This document shows positions 15,101 to 27,300 of a DNA stretch of 64,000 nucleotides, piece by piece (within the stretch, counting starts at the first letter, position 1; each line of letters starts with the position of its first letter). Source of the stretch: Beroe forskalii (Eukaryota; Ctenophora; Nuda; Beroida; Beroidae); contig WFMF01000375.1 of NCBI GenBank assembly GCA_011033025.1, forward strand, positions 111,415-175,414, given 5' to 3'. The position numbers were made by a program, and so were the translations under genes. The notes below the pieces were generated by a model. The model was given only the letters and a program-made list of their open reading frames with translations, was not told where the DNA came from and did no database searches.

Positions 15101-18100
15101 CTGCCAATCACTTCATTTAGCGTTCTGTCCAGCTAAACTCACACCCAGACCTAACCCCTGCCAATCACTTCATTTAGCGTTCTCTCCAGCTAAACTCACA
15201 CCCAGACCTAACCCCTGCCAATCACTTCATTTAGCGTTCTCTCCAGCTAAACTCACACCCAGACCTAACCCCTGCCAATCACTTCATTTAGCGTTCTGGT
15301 CCACGTCTGTCAGAGCACACTAACGCATTATGACAGCGAGTATATATGGAGGCTCTGACAGCGAGTCAAACGCTTCTGTGAACTCTGTCCAGCAGACATG
15401 CGCAGCATGTGTAAGCTGCTAAATACACACCTGCACTCTGCACTGCGCCGGAGTGTTATATGTTCCTGTGATACAGGTCGTGAAGGAAAAGCAGGCAAGG
15501 CAGCGTGACGTCACCTTAATGCCCTAGAATTGTGGAATGGTGGGGGATTTCAGACTTCTTTTTCATGTGTATGATATGTAATTAGAGGGAAATTGTTGTC
15601 AAGTGACAACATTTTGACCTCCTACCGTTCTCTCTCCCTCTCCCAACGCGCTCTCTTGTCGGTTTCGTTTACATATTTTATCCCAGATATCTCAATACCA
15701 GTATATAATTTGACTTTGCTCGTTTTGAACGGCCTGAAACTGCACCGAAGTCACATTATATCCTTCATTCCCGCGGTAGTTCCCTCACACATACGTTTTG
15801 AAACTTTGCTGACCTAACGTTTCTTAGTTGAGTCATTTTAGTTTAGTGTAGCAGATGTCGAGGAATTGTTGATGCGTGTCTTTCTTCATAATTTTAGATT
15901 TGTTACGCTTGATTCGGATGGAAAAATCGCATGGTTTTCTGATAACTGGCTAAGTGAATAACTTGGATCCGATTCCGAATGTTCTTCATTTCCATTTTTC
16001 TCGCTAAATATGCGGAAAATTACTAAATCATGATTTTCCTTCAACAATAAACCAAAATAGACAAATAGCCCACTCTAATGTTGTCTGAACCATATAGTAG
16101 TGGGCAGGATCAGAGCATATATACAAAAGTAACACAATGGGATGCGGTGTTAGCTCCCTCTATCGTCCACCTCTCTAAAATAAAGGTGCATTATATTTTC
16201 TGTGGGCCACAATGCAATGACTCCAATCTTAGAAACAAAACATGCTTCGCCTTATGCAGGATAATCATTACATGCGCACGCGAACAGTATTTTCAATTGT
16301 TCCACACAAATATGTGGGTGGTTTGGCATAATTACTTATTCGCCATTCTAGGTTATGATAGACACCTCTTTTCTTTTGATTGATTTCTATATGATAAGAC
16401 CCTTGCCTGTTCGAGTTCATCATGCATTAGGCTCTTATAAAGCGGATACATCCCTCCGGCTGCGCCTTCGGGTAGTATCCGATTCCGAAAATGGACCCGA
16501 TAGGGGCAAGAGTTCTGTTTAATCTAGATTTAAACCGTGTTCAGCATATATTACATGGAAGTATACTGCTCCAGTTGCCAGCACTTCTCCACTTATAGCG
16601 ATTTGTTATTTAGATGTTTGTGTTGTGAGTCGGAGGCTTGTCACATAAAATGTGGCGTGTCAAGTAAATCCTGCACTCACATGGTCACACTAGAATATAA
16701 TATATGTGTTAATTTCAACATGCTGAGGTAACATCCTTCCACTTATCTTCTCCTCTTCTTTCCTTTTCGAGGAGCATGATTGTCACGGTGTCTTTGTTTG
16801 GTTCCTGAAGAATAGATACTTGTTTCACGGAGTCAGTGTCACATCATGCTACATAATGCTATATTATTTTGAGAATACAATTTTATTTACTGTTCGAAAT
16901 TCTACTTTCACCATGTTATTTTGTGCTGATATATATGTACAGTATTATGTTCGGCCGTCATTTTTGTAGCCAATTGTTGGCCGTCTAATTTGGTACATTT
17001 TTCAGGCCTTATTTCAAATTCACTCTCCCTAATATAGAACTCCAGTGTTGGAAATGTAGGTGGTGTAGTAATGTCCGGCTTTCGAATGTGACGTCATTAT
17101 CATGGTTTATAATGGTGATTTGGTGACGTCCGACTTCCTATCTTCCTTGTGTGGCATATATTTTCTCTATGGAACCTGATAAATTCCTGATAAATTATCA
17201 CCGTTCGACTGCACACATACTCAGAGGAAATATATGCCATTTAATAGAGCAAACGTTATTATTATCATTATTATTTTATTGCTATTAATATTATTTCTGC
17301 TATATTGGAGAATTGAAATTTGAGAGCTTTATCCACTGATTTATACATAATTTCTGTTAACGCTCAATAATAGTTGAATTAATATAATACGACCATGAAT
17401 TACTTTTACTTGCAGGCTGAGCACAATGTAGTGTAATATGTCCAGGGTTGTATTCCATTTGACAGCGTCGTCGGTGATTTTAGTTGTTGCTAAACTCTCA
17501 CCGCGCAACTCGGAGGAAGTTAGCTGGGATTGAAGGAAATCCTGAATCTGGCAGTTGCGTGTTTGATTGTGACCATCCCAGCGTCAAATCCAGCGCATCA
17601 GTCGGCTTGGTACTGTCCCATCTGTGTAGAAGGACACAGCCCTGACTTTTGTCGAGAGGATCCCATTCAATCAGAAGATAAGACCTATCTGCTGTTGTCT
17701 GGGCACTTCATTCCTTCTCTTCCCTCTGAAGACACTCTTCCTCTTGTTGAATACCGTCCTCCTAGCCGTCATGTCTGGCTATGAAGGAGACATCGTGTAC
17801 GGTTCCTCAGACCCAGGACCCGCCTCTAGCACTGTTATTGCTGTGTTCGTCGTTATTCTCGTGCTAGCAATAGGTGCTTTCTCCATCTCAGTCCTGTGCT
17901 ACTGTTTTCAGTGCCACGTGAACTTTGCGCCCGATTTCACGCGACTTCTACCCTCTTCCAACCAAGATCGAACAGTATCAGCTGATGGAGAAGCAGTTGT
18001 GGCTGATGGTGGGGCTGTAATGGGCAACCATGTCGGTCATAAAGGTTCAGACTCAAAATGTGACAAACAGAAGAAATCTTCAGAAGATCTCATTGATTTT

Positions 18101-21100
18101 GTGGACGGGGATGGGACTGAAGTGAGATACTCCGTGTCTTGCTGTAATAGCGGGTGTTCCAAGGCAGATAAAACCATTTCAGTTACCGTGGAAACCCCTG
18201 CGCAAGCGTCCGAGGATCCGAAGCGCTGTCGATCAGCTAGTCCAGTTTTACAGAAGAATTCCAGAGAATTAGACTCATTATCTAATGCGTTGTACCGCAG
18301 TAAGTCAGATCCCGTGTCTCTGAAATCTGGCAATAGGATGCCATCATGTGACCGTGTGCCCTCCCCGGCCAGTCCATCTCAGAGCTCCACTCGACACAAA
18401 GCGTCGAACCCTCCCAGCCCGACACCCTCCTCATGCGACGAGAAGAACTCCAAGTCGAGCTGTTGCACAGGTCGACTGAACTTTACCCTCGACCCTCTGT
18501 CCTTCTTCGTTCAGAACCGTAGATCTTCCCGTGTACCCTTGAAACTCAGCATAAGTCGTGACCTCCGGGGACACGAAAAACTGTCGGATAAAAACTGTTC
18601 GGTTTCCGTTAAGAGCAGTGAAAACTGTTTGGTCTCTGAAAACGACGGTGACAAATGTTCGGGAAATAACAGTGAAAACTGCTGTTCTCCAGTCAATTGT
18701 GGACATGGGTGTAAGCCGACGCTCATTATTTCTCCTACCTTTTCCACTCGAGGCTGTTCGTCGGGGGGCTGCTGTATTCCAAGTGGCATATCTGCTGACA
18801 GTTACAAGTCCCACACAACATACCGCACCAAACCAGCCTCTCAGAGCAACTGTGAGAAGTCTCCGCGAGGCAAAAGCGAGTGTTCTAACAGTCGGGAGTT
18901 CACCACTTCCAAGGAATACGATGAGGTTTGCAGGACGTGGCGTGACTCAACGTCCAGCGAACAGAAACTTCCCAATCACACTGTTGTAGAAATCCACAAC
19001 GCAGGACGCAGCGATGCTGAGCGTCCGGCAGGATGTCCGGCGTCCGAGTCAGGACCCAGTGACTCGGGGAAAGTTGTGAGGCGGAATGAGTCCGGACTTA
19101 AGAAACGCGCGGAGTCGGAACCTTCCATCGACTACTGTGCTGTAGTGGGAGACACGTTGGACGACTTAGAACGACACATCGCCATCGAGGACTCAACGAC
19201 TAGCCCGTCCGACGAGGATTACTTCTCAACTCACAGCGACTTTAGTTTAGACTCACGGCGATTGAGTCAGCGGCGGTCTAGATTCTTCAGTTTAAATTCG
19301 CTTACTAACCACATTGGTTTCTTAGCCGACTCTAAGAAGTCTTCTGAATTCCTTTTGAAGAAAACTAGTCCTTGATGGACTTCAATTTAAAACATAAGAT
19401 AATATTTCAGATTTAATGAACGTATTTTATCAACGAAGTTCTGTAATGTATGCCGAATTCACATTAGAATTCTGTTGAAATAGCTAAATAGGGGCTTTTC
19501 CTGAAAATAGTTTTTAATCTATATAATATTTATATATATGACTAGGTACTTAACCACCTTGATAAGGGCAGATTATAATATAAACTCATTTCAAGACGTG
19601 CTTTTACCGATCATTGTTGGAAAATGAATGTATGCTTATCCCTTTTAGTCAGAAGTAGGAATAAATGTAAGAGGAAATCTTTTCATCTGAGTTGCCTGTT
19701 AAAAATTGGGATACCTAGATCTATATAGCATTCTACAGGGTTATTGATCAGAATTTTTCTAAAAGAGGACAAAAATATTCAAATAGTGACCAATATAATT
19801 TATTTTCAACTGAAATAATAAGTTCGTTGTGAATGATCTCAGTTTGCAATAACTTGGGTTGTATTTATTTTACTCATTTCCATTATTTATAAACAGTTTG
19901 AATATGATTATTTGTTGAGATGAATTCAATTTTTGTTTTCGTTTGTTGCTGACAATTTATTGATCCTATAAATCAAAAGAACAATGCGTATGGGGGCAAG
20001 GAAACAAAAAATTGCGTGGCCAATAAGTGAAATTGATTCCTTTCAGGAAACGACATCACGTTTGAAGGAGTGCCATCGGCTATTGGAAAACTCCAGAGTT
20101 TGGTAAGTCCCTTCAAGAACGATTTCTTTTCCTACAAACTTACAGGGGCATAGGGCAGTTCGGACTGCAGTTTGCGCAGCTTAACTTTACCCGGCGTATA
20201 GACGAGATAACAATAACATGTCTGTGAATTTGCGCCGCGAGAGCTTAAGCCGCGCGCACATAAGCCGCGCGCACATAAGCCACACAAATTGCAGTTTGAC
20301 TTTGAACTGACACCGCCAGTCTCTTTCACCTCTTCAAAAATTGAGTTCCAATGCCTACTAAAGGACTAAGTGATGAGTAATTGATTTATTCTCTTTTGAC
20401 TCAATGGTACAGGTACAAAACTAAACGATGTGGTTCTTTAATGACAATTTGAGACCTGAAGATGTCGTAGAACGACGAAATTGATTGTCATTAAAGAACC
20501 ACATCGTTTAGTTTTGTACCTGTACCATTGAGTCAAAAGAGAATAAATCAATTACTCATCAGTTGTAATCATGCGACTCTTATTCAACGACCCGATCCGT
20601 GAAATCAGTAAAGGACTAAGCAGAGAAAAATGAGAATAATTTTGAAATTTCCGTGTTGAGTGGTGCCATGCTAGCATTTACAATGTATATCCAAGTTTGT
20701 GACTAATGTACTTATGTAATTGTAACTTATGTAATACGCTGTACATAAGTACAAACGTGGATCTAATCCTGTTAAACCAGGTTCACACACTGTCATTATA
20801 CAGAGGTCGTGTGGTAATTTCAGAAGGCGTCCTCACAACCTATCCTCTTCAGGAAGTGTTCATGGCAGCCCGGAACAAGATGACCTGTATCCCTGACAGT
20901 CTGTGTAAGTGTAATAGTCTCAAGCAGATGGACCTCAGTTCTAACCAGCTGGTTGCTCTACCTGCCAGCATATGGGACCTCAAAGAACTAACGGTGGGTG
21001 GTTTAATCCAGCTTTTCTTGCACAGGTTTTCTTGCAGTGTTTTCTTGCAGATCGAGAAGATATTGACACTGCTAATCTGCTACTCTATAGTTAAATGCCT

Positions 21101-21319
21101 CTCGATGACAGCAATTATCGCAATCACAGTACCCAACCTTTGATAATACCTTTAATTACCAGGACCTCAACACGGATGATAACCCTGACCTGGTGATGCC
21201 AGAGAAGCCTCCTCCGGAAGTGAAGGGCAGCGGGGCTGAGTTTTACAATGTGGACTTCTCACTGTACAACCAGCGGAAAGCAGCTGGCCTCAAACCTGCC
21301 ATCGAGACTATGCCACCAA
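110..21319 (+). CDS. FLII: FLII exons for the last leucine-rich repeats
   Basis: Exon 110-166 reads [19 protein letters not shown] before a gtaggt donor; its 5' limit is uncertain because the tract before the ag at 108-109 is weak. Exon 301-346 reads [15 protein letters not shown] plus one base, and 20047-20102 supplies the other two bases and [18 protein letters not shown]. Together they rebuild the contiguous human-type block around AICKLSKLKKLYLNSN. Exon 20853-20993 gives two more repeats ([28 protein letters not shown]-type [18 protein letters not shown]). Exon 21163-21319 closes the domain with [10 protein letters not shown] and continues with [19 protein letters not shown], the FLII-specific segment after the LRRs. 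The intron between 346 and 20047 is 19.7 kb. Confidence 0.88.
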
Positions 21320-24300
21320 GTAGGTTACTAATCACAGCGCTGAAGGCTTGTACAGTCTGAGTCAGCAATCAGCCAGAGCTCAGTGCATACAAAACTTACA
21401 TCATGCGAATGATGAGTCAATTTCTTAATCTTTAAAGTCCAAATGTCCTTGTCCTTTCATATAACACTGCACAGAAGGGAAATTCCATGTTTTATTTACT
21501 AATCCACCTCACAAAAGATAAAGAGGCAGAACGGAAGGATAGGAGAGCTAGACTGAAGATCAGACAAGCACAGCTGAAGGAGGAGGCCGAGGGAAAGGAG
21601 GATAGCTCCAAGTTCATTAAGGTTACTAACAAAATAATAGAGCAGTGAAGTCATATTTAGGAGAATTATACTGTTCAAAAAAACCAGGGGCTCATCACTA
21701 TTTCAGACGTTCTGGGTGCAAGATTTTCATACACACACCTGGCTTTCGACTCAATATTTGAGTTACTCCTCCATCCCACTATTTCCCTGTTTCTTATCAC
21801 ATTTACAACCTCTTTTGCAGGGTTTGTCGGAGTACAAGGAGGACTCAGACTCCGTGTCTACCTATCTGTCCTCCAGATCCAGACTTGACCACAACGAGGC
21901 GGAGGATGCTCACAAGAAAGAGGTAGTCTGCGCGTAGAAATTGAAATGCCTGACGGGCACGGAATTTCTCCAGAAGAAATTTGAAATTCCATACGGTAAG
22001 GGGTTTGAGATTATTTTATAACGGATCTCGTTTGACTTGAATTAAATATCAGTTAATTCCCCGTTAGGTGAAGTTGAAGAAGTGGACGGATGCCCTGACT
22101 AAGCCTGCTCTGGATTACTCTGACTTGTTCCCTGAAGTTGTCAGCAATTCCGTGGGGCAGGTAATCAAGGCAGCGTAATGTGATGGATATAATGCAACCT
22201 AAGAATGATCATTTTACATGGAACTTTACTATACGGATATTATCAGCATTGAGATTATAACTGATCATCTAATACTTTGACTTGATCTGAGCCCCCCTCT
22301 CTCCCTAATATCAGGAGGAAGGTTTGTTTATCTGGCGTATTGCTCTCCCTCCTTATAACCTCTGATAACCCCCCTTTATCAGGAGGAAGGTTTGTTTATC
22401 TGGCGTATTGACAACTTCCTGACCCCTACTTCTGGAGGAAGCAGTGGGGAGATTCTACGAGGCGGACTGCTACATCATCCTCAAGGTACCGGAATTGAAC
22501 AGGAATTAAACAGAATTTAAGCAGAAATTAAGCAGAAATTAAGCAGGGATTAAAAGCGAATATGCCGTCAGATAATCTATCTTTATTCTTTTATTTTATC
22601 TGGTGACTGGTTGACCCTTTTGAAAACTGACAACTTTTTTCTCTGGTCACTTCCACTGGTTTCAAATTAATTTCTCTTGAATCTTTGTAAGTTTTAGCGC
22701 TTGCCGGTATCCATTCACTACTCTTGAATCATTCAAGGTGGCTGTTTAATAGTTCCATGTTGAATATTTCATTAAAATTGTGAATATTCAATAGATATAA
22801 GAAGCCTTTGAGTTTGATGTTAATTGCTGCTAAATTTTCAGCTGTTTATCAATAACAGCTGATAAAATATGCATTATGCAAATTAGAATTCATTCCGTTT
22901 AACTTTGTAGTCGCAACAGCATGATTCAAATTTGTGATAAATAATCGATTACTACATTTTCGCTTTGAGAGCCATGCGACATGCACTTAACGCCTGAGCC
23001 GTGTTAGGGCGTTCCATGGCTCTTAAAATGAGAAGGTATAAGTCCGTTATAATGAAGTGGTATGGTCTTCTCACTATGAGACCTGGCAGATGCCACCGAA
23101 ACGAAGTCGAGGCGGTTACACAGCTGTCAAAGTGAGGTATAATACGCATGTGTTTCCTGAAGGCATATGCAAAAGAGCACCTCCCGGGGCTGAACTACGA
23201 CATCCACTTCTGGATCGGATCTCAGTGTGAGATAGACAAGAAGGCCTGCGCAGCTATACACGCCGTCCATCTGAGGAACCTCCTGGGAGTGGAAAACAGG
23301 TTAGCACAGGGAGAAGGAAGCTTTATGATTTCCCATGATTGAAGCTAAGTTTGAAAAGTTTAAATATCAGTCAGTTGTTTGAATAGAAGAATAAAACTTT
23401 TGGCCTCCACCAACATCTGGCACTTAAGATAATTAATACAGTTAGTTGCGCTATATGCACCATCCTTCCTCGTTGAACTCCTGGTTTATCCTTGGTGATC
23501 CTGATTCTTTCCCTTCCCCAGGACTATGCGAGAAGAGCAGGGCGATGAATCGGACGAGTTTATCATCTGTTTTGACGGGGATATTGAAATCATGGAGGGA
23601 GGCAGTGAGAGTGGCTTCTTCCAGGTAAGAACCAAATAACCATGGTTCTAAAGTAATAACCATCGAGTTATAATCGTATCGAGTAATGGTATCGATTAAT
23701 TAGTTGAGCCATTTCCCCATGGTTGGGCAATAAGAGGTGTATCTGGTGGTAAACTAAGCACTTGACACCACTGTCTTTTCGCTTTTTTCGGCCATGAAGC
23801 CCTGATATTGGCTCAGCATCGCCATGGTTACCACACTAGGTGGAAGAGACGGTGTATGTGAAGAGACTGTACAAGTGTCACGGTCAGAACAACATCCTGC
23901 TGGAACCAGTGGAGATACATGTCGACCAGATAGGTAAGATATAATCAGAGCCAGAGGATCACTCATCAGAACCAGAGTATCAGCCATCAAGCGGTATCTG
24001 ATAAGCTGTAACTTAATGTGACAGCTGCCCAATATTCATGTTCTTCTATGTATCTCTTGCCCCTTTTAATTTTTATCATTCATTCAATTCGGTGAAATTT
24101 CCCCATTTTTTTGCTCTGATTCTCCCCTTCTCTTTAAATTTCATATAATTATCCTCTCCAGATCACAGACACGTGTATCTCCTTGACAACGGGCTCCTTA
24201 TTGTCGTTTGGTTTGGTCAGCTCAGCAAACTGACTCAACAGAAGAAAGCCACTCTATTTGCCGAGAAGATTAACAACTTGGAGAGGAAGAATAAAGCAAC

Positions 24301-27300
24301 GTTAGTTCTGAAGTTCACTTGTTAGAATCTGCCTGATTAGCAGATTTGCCCCCCAGATTTGACATTTAATCTTATTTTCAGTTATTATGCACTGCTACGG
24401 AATATCTCATGACACCTTTCTTCTTGTCTTATTAGTTTCTTGTTATTGCGTGACAGTTAATTGATCGGTTTGCACAACACCGGAACAGCCAATAGCCGTC
24501 CCCTCTCCCCAGTATCGAGGTGATAAACAAGTACGCGGTTGAGAAGCAGCAGTTGTTCTTTGACCAGCTGGAAGGTGACCCGGAGACAGTGATGGAGGCG
24601 GTGGAGGGGGAGTATGAGGACAACTACTCCGTTCCCTCCCCCAAACTATACGAGGTTTTCTAGTTGTCCCCCAAACTATACGAGGTTTTCTAGATGTCCA
24701 CCAAACTATACGAGGTTTTCTAGTTTTCCCCAAACTATACGAGATTTTTTAGTTGTCCCCCAAACTATACGAGATTTTCTACTTGTCACCACTCGGATAG
24801 TAGCACGTTGCGCTAGAAATCAACTTTTTATTCGCAATTGATGACCTCCGTTTCAGCAGACACTCGTGTAAAACTGATCAAACTGCTGACGACGATAATC
24901 ACAAGATTTTCGAAAGCTTCTGATAAAAATATCTCGTATCAGTTATTTCGTTTAAACTTAAAATCTCTTGATTTCAAAGTAACACTGACTTCCTCAGGTT
25001 CACCTGGGGGTTGGGTACCTGGAGTTGCCCCAGATAGAGTTCACCTCCAACAAGCCCATGACGCAGCTCATGCTGCGCTCGCAGAAGGTCTACCTACTGG
25101 ACGTGTATACCGATGTCTTCGTGTGGGTCGGGGCTCACAGTGACAGGTAATGGTGGGTGGATGTAAAGGGGTGAAGGTAGTATAATCTGGGAGGTCTAGA
25201 ATGAAAATATTCGATCATTTATTTATATGTAATGAATTACCGCGAATCGTAAACTGAGCAATCCATCTGACTGTGGTGGCCTGTATCACGCCAGTAGCGC
25301 GCCATCATCACGCCTGTATCGCGCTATAGTAGCCGGCCTGTACCGCGCTAGTAGCACGCCAGTATCGCGCCAGTATCAAGCCTACCTCAGGCCGCTATCG
25401 CGCGGCGCGCCAGTAGCACGCCACGGCCAATATCGCACCAGTAACAGGCCAGTAGCGCGCCAGTATCACACCAGTAGCAGCCGCATCATACCAATAGATT
25501 AAATTATGTCTTATAAACAAAGTTCAATATGCTCTAAATTCACTTCGAACTAGGCTTCAGAGCGGTTCCAGCAAGGTGCAGTGGTCCCTCAACTTTTGGT
25601 TATGGTGCGCTGCTGGTGTGGTACTGGCGTGATACTGGCGCGAAAACGACGTGCGGTAGGCCTAATAATATCGCGATACTGGCGCGATAACGGCGTGCAC
25701 TGGCATGACAATGGCGCGCCACTGACGTTATACTGGCCTAGACGGATCGCTCAAGTTACCGATTGAAACATTCATTTTTATTCCAAAGCTTAAAACATGC
25801 ACTTTAAAACATATTTCAAATCTATTGCATTTCAAAGAAAATTTCAAAATTGCTTTCTAGAAAATCAGATTCAGCATCTTATCAACCATAGTCTGAAGTG
25901 TCAAAATCAAAAATTTGATGAAGAAATCTTGAAAACGTGATAGCAGGATGCTTTGGAATATGGAGGAAGATCACAGAAAATAATTTTCTTGTGCTCATAA
26001 AAGCCTATGTCCAAGCTATTCATGTCGGCTGAAAGTGAAACTCACATTTAACTTATCCTACCATGAAAACTTCGGGATATCATCCCATTTTTTCAATATA
26101 TCAGTACAATTTTAGCAAAAATCCTCCTTCTGCTACAGAAAATGCATAAATAAGTTTTTTCCAGCCTTATCTATTTATTTTATTCAAAGTTCCAATTAAA
26201 ACATATCATCTTCATTGCAGTGCTGATTTGATAAATTTTGATACTTGTACCGCAAATAAACCTCCTTCCGTTACGAAAAATTGAGCTGCTGGTTAATAAC
26301 TGAAAATATCTTTAAAATGCACCAGGGGAGTTGGAAATATCTCAAAATCCCATCTTTTACAGTTATCTAGGATGGCCAGGATAGAGATTTTTCGTCCCAC
26401 TTTGAAGATGTGACCGTAGTTCCAAAGCGTGATCAGTTGTAAATCTGTGCAATTACCTTTCAAACAGTTCTATACTGTTCTATACTAATGACCCCCAGTT
26501 CCAATGACAGAAAGGTTCAGGTTGCTGCGGCACCTTCTATCTTTTCGTAGGAACTTAGGATACCCTCGTGGCATGATTGAGTTTTATTTACCTTTTTAAA
26601 CACGACTTCAGAGAACTCAAAGTAAAGACTTTTTCTCTTGTCCAAGCATTTTCCATATACACCATTTATATCGTGGACAATCAGCCGAAAGTCTCCATCT
26701 ACTGTAATGTCCCGAATTCCTTTCAACATGGTCGCAGCTTTTTCTGGTGTTTTGAGATGGTACTCGAATCCAAGTTGCTGAACATTCTTAATGGCCCCAC
26801 TGGCGTGCCAGGCTCCCAGACCCTTTATTTCATGTCCCTCGATGTCAAACTTGAGATAAGATATCTTGGAATTGGTGTGTCCGTTCGCTTGGAGAATGTC
26901 TGAGAGTGAAAATAATTTCTTCTCTTCATTTGTTATAGCCGTCAATCCAATGCGCTGAAAAGTTATACGTTTCCCTCTGTGTTCAGGGTAATCGACTGTC
27001 GGATCAAAAGCAAATACTGTACAGCCAATACTATCCATCACATCTTCAAAACTCCAATCTTTGTTAATTCCAAAAGAGTAAATCAAACACTTTCCCTCTG
27101 CCAAATCCTGCAAGATGTCATCCATACAAACAAACTTATAGCCTTCCGTATGTCTTACGCATTGAATACGCTCATAATAATAGCCTCCAATCCTTTTGGC
27201 TACCTGACAAATTGAGCTGAATGGCTCAGTCATTAACTTGTGAAGCAGCATCTCTAGTTCTTCAGGAGACTTGCCCTCTAAGTCGAGCCCCTCCCAAACC

